Assembly: GCA_010015675.1 (NCBI GenBank)
Contig: ML976978.1
Coordinates: forward strand, 275,625-332,170
Source: Byssothecium circinans
Lineage: Eukaryota > Ascomycota > Dothideomycetes > Pleosporales > Massarinaceae
Direction of reading: 5' to 3'
Length of the DNA stretch: 56,546 nt
The position numbers were made by a program, and so were the translations under genes. Positions 32,909 to 45,500 of the stretch are shown here, one piece after another. The first letter of the stretch is position 1. Every line of letters begins with the position of its first letter. The notes beneath the pieces were generated by a model. The model saw nothing but the letters and a program-made list of their open reading frames with translations. It had not been told where the DNA came from and made no database searches.

Positions 32909-34839
32909 TCAAAATTCGCTTTTGAGATTTTCCTTCATCCAGTGGCCCATTCGTTCTACATTCATCTTCCACGGTGAGGTGGGTTCTTGCTGAGTCCAGA
33001 GGCCGATGCCTGGGACCGTGTGCAGCTCCACTCTGGTGTCTGCGTACGCTTCGTAGCTTTCTTTCTCGGTTGCATCGTGGTAGCGGCCACGCCCTGAGCG
33101 GTTTTTGAGGGTCTGTCGCGCGACGCTCCGCTTCAACATCTTGGTCAGTTCGGTGGCTTGATCGTGAAGCGGGCTCTCAGTCCCGGCGGTAACTTGCCAG
33201 GTGGGCAAGCTGAGGCTTGCACCTGCGGGCGGATAGATGCGTGCGTATGCTCGACATCGGCTTAGTGTTGGTAGCTCGACAGGACTGGGGGTCGAGTCAA
33301 GCGTTTGGTAGTGAAGTATGTTCATTTGCGTCTCATAGTCCATCGGACCATCGGGCTGTTCAGACGCAAGTGAGTCATCATCGCGGGGGTATATCAGAGT
33401 GCCATGAGGCGAGCGAAACCAGTGGATGGGGGAGGCAAAGCGGTCAAAGTAATGTTCTGGCTTCAGGAACAGAACGTCTCGCTCGCCTGATAACGTCACT
33501 GTTGGGATCACAGCATTGTCACCATAGAGCTGCCACGCGGTTGGAGGAGGTGGCTTCGCGGTTCGCTTTGGAGTCTTTGCAACAGTAGTGGGTTCGGACT
33601 TGTTTGGCAGAGGAGTTAGTGACATGGGATCCTCCTCTGCTGGGAAGGCTGTCTCTTCTGGCGCCAGAGGTTCTGGCAGCTCAGCGACTGGGGTGACGGG
33701 CAGGTCATCAGGAAAGACCCAATCGACGATGGGATTATTGACAGAGGCAGCCCCGATGCGAGCTTCGCCGGGTCGACATTCAGTCAACCCCAGCATGACG
33801 GCCAGCGAAGCTCCAACGAGCTCGCCGCAGACACCCATTCGGGGGAGCACAGGTCGTCGTACGCCATCGTCGAGCAAGTTGGTTTTGATCCAGTCGTAGC
33901 CAAGTAGGGTGTCATGGATGGGGGTGGGATAGCGGTGAAGTGGTGATGCGCGATAGTTAATCCGTGCGATTGTTGCATTGCTTGCTAGAGCAAGCGTTGA
34001 TATGACGTGCGCTTCCTCCTCCTCGTGATCGGGGATGACTGGGCCAGGGGGCAAGTAGATGAGAATGGGCGAAGCAGGTTTTGCGGCTTGAAAGATGCTA
34101 CAGAGAGTTAGCGCTCCTACAGGTGTACTCGAAAGACATCTAGTCGGTGAGGGTGCTCAGCGCGCCTGCCGCCGCACCAGCCATGCAGACGCTAGCATGC
34201 TATTAGTTTGTCTGGTAGCAGTACCACAGTTGACAGCAGTCACTCAACTTGTCACAAGGAGCTGGTTCGGTGTTGAGGTAGAGGGCTGCTTGCGGCTTGT
34301 GAGGCTTTGCCAAGCGCCGGGCGATCTGCGTGAGCACCAGGCCAGGCTGTGCGGGATTTGTTTGATCGGCTATCTGCCGCCATGTGAAAGCGCAGCAGCA
34401 GCAGGTAAGCCATGGAGGCGTAGTGGTTTGTGGAGGGGATGCGATGTTCAGAGTACAGTGGAGGCAGGTTGAAACTTGACAGGATGGACAGGGATAGATA
34501 GAAATGAGGTCATTTAAGTGGCATCCTCGGGCTAGATGGAGACGAGACAACTCACTCGATGGTAAAGGAGCCGTTGGAGCGCGCAGACACTGTGACCCGT
34601 TCGGCGTGGGGTGGCGATGATGAATACGGACGGCGGCAGAGGTGCAGGTGCAGGTGCAGGTGGAGCTGGAGGCGGAGGGGTCGGTGGGATCGTCGTGCGC
34701 AGGCTCGACAGCTGCTGAGCATCCCAAGGTGAGGGATCGACTGCAGCATCGACATCAAAATAATAATGGGCAGTAGGAAGTGAAAGAGAAAGGTTCCCAG
34801 GCACGTATTACTTAAGACGGGTATCTGGATGACAGGCAC
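32909..34839 (-). CDS. Alpha/beta-hydrolase-fold protein, probably catalytically inactive
   Basis: Exons 34839-34556 and 34097-32909 (490 residues) join as NGSFTI-DIFQAAKPASPILIYLPPG across a 458-bp intron (donor GTGAGT, acceptor CTGTAG, branch-like GCTAAC). Fold landmarks include ILIYLPPGP in place of the HGG oxyanion motif, ARINYRASPLHRYPTPIHDTLLGYDW, and the nucleophile-elbow position RMGVCGELVGASLAVMLGL without a GxSxG serine. A Pro-rich low-complexity insertion splits the fold and a C-terminal extension follows. Such fungal paralogues of alpha/beta hydrolases are probably pseudoenzymes (inference). The N-terminal 60 residues include Leu-His low complexity, so the true start may differ. 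It is tail-to-tail with the 31825 gene, 85 bp apart. Confidence 0.7.
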
Positions 34840-35475
34840 ACGGAGTAGGTGTGGCTCAGTGGCTCAGGCGTCAGGGGAAGCCGGTCGGGGTTCGAGATGC
34901 TAATTTGAGTTTCGTGATCGCTAACCGGCCCCAGCACCGCCCTCCGCAAATCCCTTCAGCTGGGCACAGCCAGAGGAAACCCGCCGCAGAAACTCCAATT
35001 CCTTTACCTCGCTCGTTCCCGTTTCCGGCGTTTCTTGTCTGTCCTTCCTTTCACTCTTGGTGCGCAACGGCTGCGACTGTGCTTGTAACTGACTGCTTGC
35101 GCCTGCGACATTGCGCGGTTGCTCTTACCCGCCCAGTCACTCGAGTGCTTGTTTGTTGCACGTCGCTCCTTCTCCTGATCGGCGGCTTCCTTCTGAGCGC
35201 ACCCAGCACTGCCTCGCCCTCTCGCCCTACCGGCCCTACCCTCCACGATTACCTGCACACCCACCAGCGATACACACTGCCCAGCCCAGCCTTACTCTAC
35301 TTATTTTAATTCTCGACTCCCCGATTGCCTACCCGCTCATTGACGAGTCCCGTCCGCCGCACCTCACCTCACACCTCACCTCTTCCAGGCCGTACGCACA
35401 AGTCAAATCAGAATCTGGCCCGCTTTCGGTAGCCCTCACGCAGTCGCTTCGGGGACCGCCCCTAGCACCACCGCC
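34840..35475. other. Divergent promoter / 5' UTR region
   Basis: Between the hydrolase-fold gene and the glycosyltransferase gene. It is rich in C and T near 35180-35475, as in long fungal 5' leaders. A tRNA-like patch at 34862-34909 was examined and rejected. Confidence 0.45.
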
Positions 35476-37460
35476 ATGGCCGAGCCGTCGAGAGCGAGGA
35501 CCTTCCTCACCCTGCTGAAGAACCTCGCCTTTGCTGCATTGGTCTACGCCGTGATATACGGCACCGTGAGTTTGCTGAGCGGCCCCAGCGTGGCCCCCAA
35601 GGGCAAGCTGGGCATTCCCGCCTTCCTCGACAAGACAGGCCCCACCGAACTCATCAAGACCACCAAAGCCGGCGTGCAGGTCAAGTTCACGAGCTCGCCC
35701 AAGACCGTCACCATCAACCCGCACGCCAACGTCTTCAACCGCCCCGTGACCGCCGTCAAGGTCAAGGACGACTTCTACGGCCCCCGCCCGCACGTCGATA
35801 CCGAAGCCGACCTACACCTGCTTGTGGAGGAGTGTCGGGGAACCTACAATGGCATTGAGAAGATGAGGAATGTGTTTGACTGCTTGAAGTTCTTCGCCGA
35901 CGAGGAGGACCGCTACTACAAGCTTCCCAGCAAGGCCGACCGCGCCAGTGCCCAGGACCCGCGCAAAGCCGAATACGTCAACGCCGATGGCCACGACAAC
36001 ACGCTTACGAACTATCCCTCTATAAGCGCTGCCCGACCTGCCAACGGCTCCGATATTGGCACCTGCCCCGGCCCCATCATCCCCTACCATGTCTACTGGA
36101 CTGGCGCCGCGACATGGCGTGTCGAGGCCTTTGTCAAGAGCTATCTCTACACTCAGAACCTGGCCTGCTCGCGCTTGTGGATTTGGCTCGACGCCGACCG
36201 GAACCCGAAGGCGATCCACGACATGCTGAACAAGGACGCCCTGTTCGCCCGCTTCCTCCCCCTCGTCGAGCGCGGTGACATCGTGCTGAAGGCCTGGAAC
36301 TTCCCCCATCGGATCCCGCTTCCCAAGGACGTGGAGAACAGGAACGGCTTCGGTTACTACAGCTCCTATGGAAAGCCAAACTCAAAGGGCGAAAAAGCTG
36401 TTGCCGAGAACATCATCGAGGACAAGGACGGCCAGCAGTGGCTCGTGCTGACGCCGAAGCAAATGACGTTCCTCCCCGTCGCTGTTTCAGACGCAATGCG
36501 CTTTGTTGTCTTGCACATCCATGGCGGTGCCTACTTCGACATGGACGTGTTGATGCTCAGGGACATGCGTCCGTTGCTGCTGCCCAAGGAACACAACTTT
36601 GCCGAGCGCTGGGCAGCCCACCCTCATCCTGGAGACTACAACACGGCCATCATGTCGCTCACGGCAAACTCCTCCATCTCGTCTTACCTTCTCTACGGCG
36701 GCATCCGCATGGGTCTCAATTTCCACCCTCGTGTCCTGGGTCGCATGGCTTGGAAAGAAAACCGCGACCAGGAGTTCCTCATGCTCGAAACGGCGGCGTT
36801 CGATCCCATCTGGACTGAGTTCAACTGGGACCGCGAAGGCCGTTGCACTGTTCCGTGTCTGAGAGATTACGGTGCTGCATTCAAGGGCAAGCAGGGCGAA
36901 ATCAAAGACGAATGGGAGAGCTACGATGGCCCGCAGCTTGAGCCTGTCAAACTCGACGACACCCAGACGAAGGAGCTGCGGAAGGCAAACAACTCAGCCA
37001 CGTCCGTGCCTTCAAGGCGCGCCAGGCGCAGCCGCGATGAAAACGAGAATGTGCCGGCTTCGGCAGCCGAACCAGCCCCCAAAGGCGAGCCCGCCGAGTC
37101 GTTCCAAGCGACGCTTGACGAGGAGGTTGAGCTACGCAAGGCAGGCATCGTTTCAGATTACGTTCTCTCAGAGGATAAGTTCCCCCCCAACAATCGGACC
37201 CTGGAAAACTTCTTCCGAGGCGCCTGGACATATCATATCCACAACCAGGTAAGCTTAAATAGCGCTCACCGCATCTCACTGCCAATCAGATCAATGCTAA
37301 CCATCCACAGTGGCTCAAGCATCCAGAACCCTCCTCGTGGATCTCGGTTCTCGAGCACGCCCACGATGGCTTCTTCGCGGGCTCTCGCACCAACGCGCAT
37401 GGCGAGAAATGGACTGGCCCGAGCTTGATGCCCTACAACTACTGGCCCGAGTATGTGTGA
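35476..37460 (+). CDS. DXD-motif glycosyltransferase, type II membrane protein
   Basis: Exons 35476-37248 and 37311-37460 (62-bp intron) encode 640 residues; the second exon is confirmed by frame and an aromatic-rich family-like end (GPSLMPYNYWPEYV). A signal anchor follows a short cytosolic tail (NLAFAALVYAVIYGTVSLL). The catalytic part resembles the Och1/Gly_transf_sug group: IPYHVYWTG...SYLYTQNLACSRLWIWLDAD, then DAMRFVVLHIHGGAYFDMDV with the metal-binding DMD at about 355-357, and HPHPGDYNTAIMSL. It probably acts in the Golgi on glycoproteins or glycolipids; donor and acceptor are unknown. A Lys/Glu/Ala-rich linker at about 500-560 is disordered. Confidence 0.9.
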
Positions 37461-38442
37461 ACTCGACCCGTTCCACTAGCCCCCCTTCCCCACGCCATCG
37501 GGACGAAGGTTGTCGCGCCGCGAGATCCCGACCGCACGAGGCGTTCCCAGCATGGTGCGAATCCGTATCGACACGAAGCTCAGCAACTATCTATCACAAC
37601 ATCCTTTGTGAACAATAGCTTCAGCGATCCTATCCCGTGCCCCACGATTCAAAAGCCGCCCACGGAAGCGGCTCACGAGAGCATGAACGAAAATTCTCTG
37701 TACGATGTTTAAGCGGTGTAATATGGTGTTTATACGAGTAAAATTGCCGTCTGTTGTTTGGGTTGATTACCGCTTTGGCGGTCTTTTTCTTCTTCATACC
37801 TTTCTTCCACGTTGGGGGGATGTTCTGCATACTTTCGCTTCACCTGTTTCTAAGTTGGGTTGCGAGTTGCCTGTACACGCACCTCACATAGACTTTTCTG
37901 TCCCCCGCATTCACTTCTTGACTGGTTTTGTTTTTCTGTTTCTCGATACCCTTGCTCGATTTTATCGGCCAGACTGGGCTGGAGGCTTGTCTTTCTTCTT
38001 TCTTTTTTCTTTCTTTCTTCTTGTTCACCCCTTTTTGGGTCCATTGGCTCTCCTTGCGCACATTTGCATAGGTCTACCGCGCCCTCCCCGTTTTTGGTGG
38101 GTCGGGGGCTTGGAGTTTGGATGCGGCGTTTCTTTTTTAGGGGGGTTTGAGAAGCAGACGGCAAGACGGACGGATGCATGTATACATACGGCGATGTTTT
38201 TTGGCGCTTGCATATACACATACACGGATGACGGTGTAGATATTTATTGGCGGTGGTGCGGAGGGCGGTGGATTTCGGGGTGGATTGGGTGTGGGGGAGG
38301 GGAGGGGAAGGGGATGGGAGGGAGACGAAGAGGGGAGACGGAATGGGCGATATGTATAGCTGGAGATGAGAGAAAGAAAGGGAGAGGAGCGGAGGGAAGG
38401 GGAAGGGAGGGGCGAAGTAAATGAAATGAAAACCAATCCAAA

Positions 38443-38598
38443 CAAATCAAATCAAATCAAATCAAATCAAATCAAATCAAATCAAATCAAATCAAATCAA
38501 ATCAAATCAAATCAANNNNNNNNNNCAAATCAAATCAAATCAAATCAAATCAAATCAAATCAAATCAAATCAAATCAAATCAAATCAAATCAAATCAA
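38443..38598. repeat. (CAAAT)n pentanucleotide microsatellite with internal gap
   Basis: Perfect CAAAT units on both sides of ten N; about 14 units on each side. True length is unknown because of the gap. Confidence 0.95.
38516..38525. other. Assembly gap (10 N)
   Basis: Ten undetermined bases inside the CAAAT array, almost certainly a collapsed or unsized repeat in the assembly and not a biological feature. Confidence 0.95.
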
Positions 38599-39200
38599 CC
38601 GTTCAAACCAAATCTAGTAACTGTCCTAACTGCATGTAAGAAAAGCGTGATTAGTATGTAGTCACGCAAGGCCCTTTTTTTTTTTTTTTTTCTAGTCTAG
38701 TCTAGTCCAGTGCAAGTCGACTTAACTTCAGTCGAGCTATGTCTAAGTTAAGCCGTATCTAAGTTAAGCCATGTCTAAGCTGTATTATATCCTGCAAGTC
38801 CTCGCCTCTATTAAATAGTAACTAACTAACTTAGTTAACATATAAAACTTTCCAAAGTGAAGAATATCCGCTAACGTATCCTATATGTAGTGCGATATGC
38901 CATGCCATGCCGGGCCCTGGGCTCTATTGTCCCCCATTCTCCGCATTCCCTCTAAGTTAGCGAGTAGTTAGTTGGTTAGTTGGTTAGTTCCTTCCCCAGC
39001 AACCCCCAGCAATCCCCAGCAATCCCACAGCAATCCGCAGCAATCTCCCAAAAGAGACGAGGAGAGGCGAGGAGAGGAGAAGGAGGGGGCGAGGAGGGGA
39101 GAGGAGGGGAGAGGGAGAAGGATTCCAATATAAATGCGAAGCGAAGCGATATGATGCGATAAGATGCGATGCGATGCGATGCGGGTGGGGAAAGGTATAC

Positions 39201-39234
39201 TTCTCATTCTCATTCTCATTCTCATTCTCATTCT
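39201..39234. repeat. (TTCTCA)n hexanucleotide microsatellite
   Basis: Five and a half perfect copies of TTCTCA. Confidence 0.9.
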
Positions 39235-39537
39235 TCTATAGTATAGAACACTAGTTCAAACCACCAGACCCGACCTGACCTGACCTCCTCTCCAGTCCTT
39301 AACCTCCAGACTAGCTAATCTCATCTCATCCATCTACATCCCCCGATAAGTAAAGTTACATTAACTACCTCCCACCTCCCCGTCATCTCACAAGCCGCGA
39401 GGTGCAAGGTCCAAGCATCCTCGTGCCGACGAAATCAATCCACCACAACCACCGCCACCATCTACACACCTAATCACGTACCTCACACCCCACCCATCCC
39501 AGGAAAGGACATATGCACAGCTTGGAGAAATTCTACT

Positions 39538-42026
39538 TTACAGATCGATCAGCGGTTCATCGATGACCTTCTGCTGCACCTGCACCTGCACGGGCAACTG
39601 GTTCTGCGGCGCAGATGGGAAACTCTCGGGGCCGTAGCCACCCGAGGTATAAGGAGCAGGTTGCCATGGCGCGGGGCCGGAAGGTTGTTTCTGCTGGTGG
39701 GCGGGGGGAGGTTGTTGCCAGTACTGCTGCTGCTGCTGCTGTTGTGGGGGCGGAGCTTGGTGTTGGGGCGGAGGGGCTTGTTGCTGGGGTGTCTGTGCAG
39801 TAGTAGGTTGTGATTGTTGCCAGTACGACTGCTGCTGCTGCTGCGGTTGTTGTTGCTGTTGCTGTTGCTGCTGCGGGGAAGGATAGTTTTGCGCCTGTGG
39901 TACCGTGGTAGATTGGGGTTGTGCGGGCGGTGACATGGGTGTCTGCTGTGGCGGTGCCCTATGCATCTGTGGTGACGAGGTTTGTGGCGGATGCGACGTC
40001 TGGGAAGCGAAGCTCTGCGTTCGTTGGATAGGCGGAGGAGCTTGTCCCTGCGCCGCATGCGCATCACCGTAGTAAAAATTTGCACTTTCCGCGTCCGATA
40101 CCGTGGACGGCGGTGCTTGCGGGGGATATGTATTCGATGGTTGTGAAGGGTATTGCTGGCCTGAGACCTGACGCTGCAGCTGCGGAGAGGAGGGTTTCTG
40201 GTACGTGGTGCTCGGCGGCCGTTGGGCAAGGTTCGGGTATGGCTGTGACGGCTGCTGTGCTTGGTGGTATTGGTCAGATGGTGCGGCGTGGAACTGCTGG
40301 GGTGGTACGGATGCTCGCTTGTCATACTGTGCGTATGGCTGTGGTGCTGGTGTTTGGTAGCCGCCATAGTACGAATGTGGACGTGCATACGAGTCGCTCG
40401 GTGCGGCGTTTCCTGTATAGAAGCTCTCGCCGTTCTGGGCGTCCGGTGGCGCGCTCGATTGGATGCTGGGATATAATGACGATGCGGGGCGTTGCATGGA
40501 CTGGGGAAGGCCGTACATGGCACCCGCTTGGTTGTAGGTATTTGATAAGCGCTCCTCGAGCATCCGGTCATAGTATCTTACGACGGTTGAGAGCTTGGCG
40601 TGGAGATCAAGCAGAGTATCTGTTGGAATCAGCGTGGGTCGTTTACAGAGTATATAGTATGCATACCGTGTTTGCTCATCGTCTCCCCATACGTTCGGGC
40701 CAGCTTGGGTCGCAGCTTACCGATGCCCTCGTATAGCTCCTGTATCTGCGGCTCCCGTAGTATGGTACCTGGCGGCTGATGCTGTAATCGGTCTACAAGG
40801 GTTCCAAAGAGATTGATGTTTTCAGCTTCCACCGGCGTCAGCTCGTAATCGTTCTTCGGTGCAACGACAGGGGCGCCATTGGAGGTGGATGCTTGACTGC
40901 GTAGGGTAGCGGCGTGTTGCTTCTTCTGCTCTTCCATGTCAGCTATAGAAGCTGCAATGGCAGCTGCCAGGTCAGGATCATCCTCCTCCGCTGGCTCTTG
41001 CTTTGATGTTCCATTCGTGGTCGGCGATTTGTGCTGTGATTGTGGCACGAATCCAGCACCGCCCTGCCCCTTTGCATCTTCCAAGCTCATCTCCAGTGCG
41101 CGTTTCAAGTCGGCATCAAAGCTGTCTTCCACACGCGCACTCGGCGGTTCCATCGACCCCTGGTACAGTGTCCGGCTCGGCTTTGTGGCATCGAACGATT
41201 TGGGCACTGGAGCTGGGCGTGACTTGTCCGTCAGTTTCTGGTGGCAACCATCGTCGACACGCACGGGGTCCATTATGCCGAGGTGGGGGAGTGGAATGGT
41301 CTTGCTCGAGCAAGCGCCGCAGAAGACGTTGCCACAGTTCCGACAGTGATGCTTTCGGTTTGTAAAGGTGAAGGCGGTTCGACATCGCATGCATACGTCC
41401 GAGTCGGCCCATTCTGGCGGCGCGCTGCTGTCGAGCATGCTACTCGTCACATGCTCCTTGGGCGGGAACCGGTAGCCTTCTCTTTGCAGGGTTCGATAGA
41501 CTTCGTTGATGTAGTTTAGGTTGATGCGGCCCTCGGCGGCTGTTGCCCACGACTGTATCAGCTCCAGCATCTTGTTGTTCACGTCTTGGTTCGGGGTCAC
41601 GGTCGGGGTCTTGAGGAGGGAGGTGAGGTTGTCCATGAACTCGCGGGACGCTATCTCTTGGATGAAGTGCGCGCCGCCGTTCTTAACGCACGTGTCGGTG
41701 AGCTGGGGACGTGAGCGGCGTGTTTGATGGAACGGGAGATGGGATAGCCTACATTCAGCGCAGCCAGCTGGACGTTGGGGTTCTTGTGGCCGATCCGGCG
41801 CTTCAGCGAGCGCATCGCATCTTTAGGCTGCACTGTCTTGGAGCGAATGACGTCGGATATCTCGAGGTTGAGGGGCATGTCTTCCCTGGAATACATCAGT
41901 GCATGCCCGGGAGAGGTACACAGGGCAGCGGGAGCTTCGGCGGCGCACGTACAAGCTCGAGGAGGTGGCGCGCTCGATCTGCTCGTCGAGCGCGCTGGTG
42001 GACGAGGACCCAAACCAGCCCGCCAT
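39538..42026 (-). CDS. VPS27: Vps27, ESCRT-0 ubiquitin-sorting subunit
   Basis: Exons 42026-41953, 41885-41753, 41702-40667 and 40619-39538 encode 774 residues; introns are 67, 50 and 47 bp. Order of domains: VHS (1-140, with [15 protein letters not shown] and [22 protein letters not shown]), FYVE (about 167-226: [23 protein letters not shown]), two ubiquitin-interacting motifs (about 264-281, [13 protein letters not shown]; about 310-327, [15 protein letters not shown]), a coiled GAT-like region and a Gln/Pro-rich tail with CAG-encoded polyQ. It ends in LIDL, a terminal clathrin box. It binds PI3P and ubiquitylated cargo on endosomes and recruits ESCRT-I (established for Vps27/Hrs). Unusual point: the seventh FYVE zinc-ligand position is Asp (about residue 219). 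Head to head with the DOA4-like gene. Confidence 0.96.
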
Positions 42027-42500
42027 GGCGACGGGGTGGCGCAGGAGAATGGGTCGGAGGGTCAGGCGGTGATGTGTGGGATCTGGGTATTGTTGACGGA
42101 GATTGAAGATGTATAGAGCTGTGGGTATTTGCAAGGTGGGAGGTGCGGAGGAGCCTGGACTGGAGGCTGGAGCTCTTCGGAGGTTGCGGTGGCTCGCCAA
42201 GGCCTACGCAATGGTTGGCGCACGCCGCACGCCGCACGCCACACGACACCTCGACGGCCAGCAACACTCTTTGATACATCCATAAAACCCACCTTTCACC
42301 CGCACCCGCACCCGCACCCTTCACCACCACCTTTCTCGCCCCACCCCCACACACTTTCACCTCGTGCGCGCTTCAACAGTCTCCTCCCACCTTCAATCCA
42401 CATCCTACCTCGCCGCCCCCGCCCGTCCCCGCCGAGTACCGCTCCTTTCTGCCCACACTGCCTCCCTACCATGACCAAGTGGCCCATATAGGCTGCGGTT
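42027..42500. promoter_or_regulatory. Shared divergent promoter region of VPS27 and DOA4-like gene
   Basis: 474 bp between two divergent start codons, with a C-rich plus strand at 42285-42470 and no gene. Some direct GC-rich repeats occur (CGCACGCCG, CACCCGCACCCG). Both products act in multivesicular-body sorting. Confidence 0.6.
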
Positions 42501-45500
42501 ATGAGTGTAGCCGCTCCTCCGCCGCCTCCAGGTTCCCGCCCCGCGCACGCCATGAACGGGCATCCCCATGGCGCAGATGGCTGGAGGGGCAGCAATGGCG
42601 GGGACCCACGATTGCCTACCGACCCACATCCGCGGATTGCTGACATCTCCGCGAATGCAGACGCCCGCGTCGCAGAGTTGAGAGTCGCGCCGGTATGAAC
42701 ATGGAGGCCGCGCCGTGGCCAAATGCTGACCCGCCACAGATTGGACGGGTCCTCGAGTCCGCCAGACACCACTTCAATGAGTCCAAGGCTATGCTGAACA
42801 ACCGTTCATCCCCCCTAGCCGGCGCATACTGGGCATTTCTCGTAGCCTTCTCGCTCGCCGTCGACGAGATACCCAAGCATCGCGATTACTACGACAAGAT
42901 ATCCACGACCCGCGGTCAGATGTACCGCGACTGGCATCAGCTGGTAAAAGTATGCTGGTCGACAATTTTTCAACCCTCTCGTGCTAACATGGCGCAGGAC
43001 GTGCGGGCCAACGAAGCGCAATTCGCGCGCGTCAAAGACATCATCGTCAATGACAACAAGCGGAATGGTCTCCAGCAGTCCGCCCACTCCCGGCCATCTT
43101 CAATCAGCTCTAGAGCCTCCTACGTTTTGGAATCTTCTTCCAGGCCATTGAGTGGCCTTGCCAAGCGCGACGATGAATTGATGCTTCCCAGTGTGCCGCT
43201 TGGTCGCATCTCGCCAACCGATCGGTCCGACACGGCACGAAGAAAACCTCCTGTCCAGCCGAAGCCCCAGTCTCTACATGGCCGAGCGTTGCAGCAGAAC
43301 TTCGCATCAGTCAACGGCTCAGCTGATCTCGCCGAGCGCTTCGCAAAACTGCGGGGAATAGCAACGCCGATTGATACTGGTTCGGCCCGTTCGAGCCAGG
43401 ACTTCTCCGTGAAGATGCCCTCTCCATCAGAATACCACTCGAGCCGGCCTTCAGGCCCTCGCGATATGCCTAATGGACCTCCGTTGCTCCCCTTAAACAC
43501 CCAATATGCTTCTTCGTTGCCCAAGGAGCCTAGTCCAACATATAGTCCGGCTCGGAACCTCTCTCTGCCCGCCCACATAAACCCGCCCCGCAGCACGGCT
43601 AGAAGCATGGTAGGTACAGGAGGTCGGAACAACTCAATAGCTTCATCGAGCGCGTCTAGCACTGCTCCAAGCAGTCACCCCGACAGTTACTTTCCACCAC
43701 AAAAAGCCGCCGCCGAAGCGAACACCAGAAGGAAATCGGTTGGCAAGCCCCTGGAACTGCAGATTACTGCCGAGCGACTGTACGACTATATACGAACTTT
43801 TAACGTGCTTCTTGTCGACGTGCGAGACCGGCAATCATTCGACAATGGCCATATTTTTGCCCACCAGATCATGTGCATTGAGCCGACAAGCTTGGGGGAT
43901 GGAATGTCCGCGGAAGAGCTGCACGATCGCTTAGTCGTTTCTCCAGATGAAGAGCAGGACATGTTTGAGCGACGGCATGAATTCGATATCGTGGTCTACT
44001 ACGACGACTCAACAAAAACGAATGGCTTCATAAAAAAGTACAACCCCGATCCGTACGAACTCGCTCTGCAAAGATTCTTCAATACGATGAACGAGTTCAA
44101 CGAAGACAAGCCGCTGAAACGACCGCCAATCTTTCTCATGGGAGGTGTTGTGGCTTGGTTGGATCTTGTTGGTCCTCAGTCTTTGAAGATGTCCCAGACG
44201 CTCGAAGTAGTTGCCGGTGGAAAACCCAGATCGCGCGCTGTGAGAAGTTCGCAAGCACCGGGGTATGCCGCGCGCTCGTATCTGCAGAACCGGCGAAAGC
44301 GCGACTATGTGCCTATGGATGCTGAAGAGAAACGGGAATGGCTAGAAAAGGTTCGTCGTGGAAGGTCAGTTGTGGAACGATTCACCGATGAGAATGAGGA
44401 CGCCGGATCTCCCATATACTACACGACGGAGGACTTCCTGCGGCGGTATCCGGACGTTGAGGACCAGCAGTCAATGATGTATCCGCCCTCTCGACCGCAA
44501 GTTGCCAATCACTATGAACATTCCGCCGTTCCCCCCGCGCCTTCCCGTCCAGCGCCCTCCGTACCCAGAGTCAGCTACAGTGGAGTTCATGAGCGGGAAA
44601 TTGCTCGACAGACTAGTGGCAATCACCCACCTGCTTATGTCTCGCCGGGACGGCCTGTTTCGTTGCGCCTTCATAGAACCGGGCTGATGAACTTCGGTGT
44701 TACGTGCTATATGAATTCGGTCATTCAATGCCTCAGCGCCAATCCGACCCTAACGAGCCTGTTCCTGTCTCGCCGATACGTCCAGGATGTGCAGGAGGAA
44801 AACTTCAAGGGCACAGAAGGTGTTTTGGTAGAGGCTTATGAGACACTGCTTTCGAACCTGTACAAGGGCGATACGAGCGCTGTTCGTCCGAAAACATTCA
44901 GAGTAGGTTTTCTTACCCGTTGATGTTATCAGCCACGCTAACTCGCAGCAGGCAGCATGTACAAGATCCAGAAGCACATGGGGCGAGGACCGCCAACAGG
45001 ACGCAAAAGAATTCCTCGAATTCGTACTCGATTCCTTCCACGAGGACCTCAATACGACGTACAGCAAGTTGCCGCTCAAAACGCTGACCGAGGCTGAAGA
45101 GCAGGCACGCGAACAGCTCCCCCGTCAGTATGCAGCCAAGATTGAATGGAATCGCTATCAGCATCGCGACATGTCTCTCATCGGAAACCTTTTTGCTGGC
45201 CAGCACGCTTCCACGCTCACATGCACGACATGTGGGACCACAAGCACTACGTATGAAGCATTTTGGAGCATCAGCGTCGAGATTCCGGAGAGCGGCTCCT
45301 GCGATGTAAGAGACTGTCTGCGGGCGTACTGCTCAACAGAGCGATTGGGTTTGGAAGATGCATGGCGTTGTCCACGGTGCAAGACAAACCGGGAGGCTAA
45401 CAAAAAGATCACCATCACACGGGCGCCGGACACGTTGGTTATACATTTCAAACGGTTCAGCGCTTCCCGGACCCAGAGCACTCGCAAGATCCATACACCA

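Larger units (their letters stand above)
37461..39537. other. 2.1-kb intergenic region rich in simple repeats
   Basis: No gene supported. It holds the 3' region of the glycosyltransferase, a T-rich stretch, a G/A-rich stretch 38270-38420, a pentanucleotide array with an assembly gap, a poly-T run at about 38683-38700, near-repeats of GCAATCCCCA at 38998-39045 and a hexamer array at 39201-39234. Confidence 0.6.

Noticed and set aside
34862..34909. tRNA-like patch with A-box TGGCTCAGTGG and B-box-like GGTTCGAGATG
   Set aside because: The B box is imperfect, the box spacing is too short and no acceptor stem pairs; it is not a tRNA gene.
38366..38617. Open frame of repeated NQIKS units crossing the N gap
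   Set aside because: Made of the CAAAT microsatellite and undetermined bases.
39549..40571. 340-codon minus-strand frame rich in Arg, Thr and His
   Set aside because: It is an alternative frame of the Gln/Pro-rich VPS27 tail; the repeats keep it open.
40080..40736. 218-codon plus-strand frame
   Set aside because: Antisense shadow of VPS27 exon 4.
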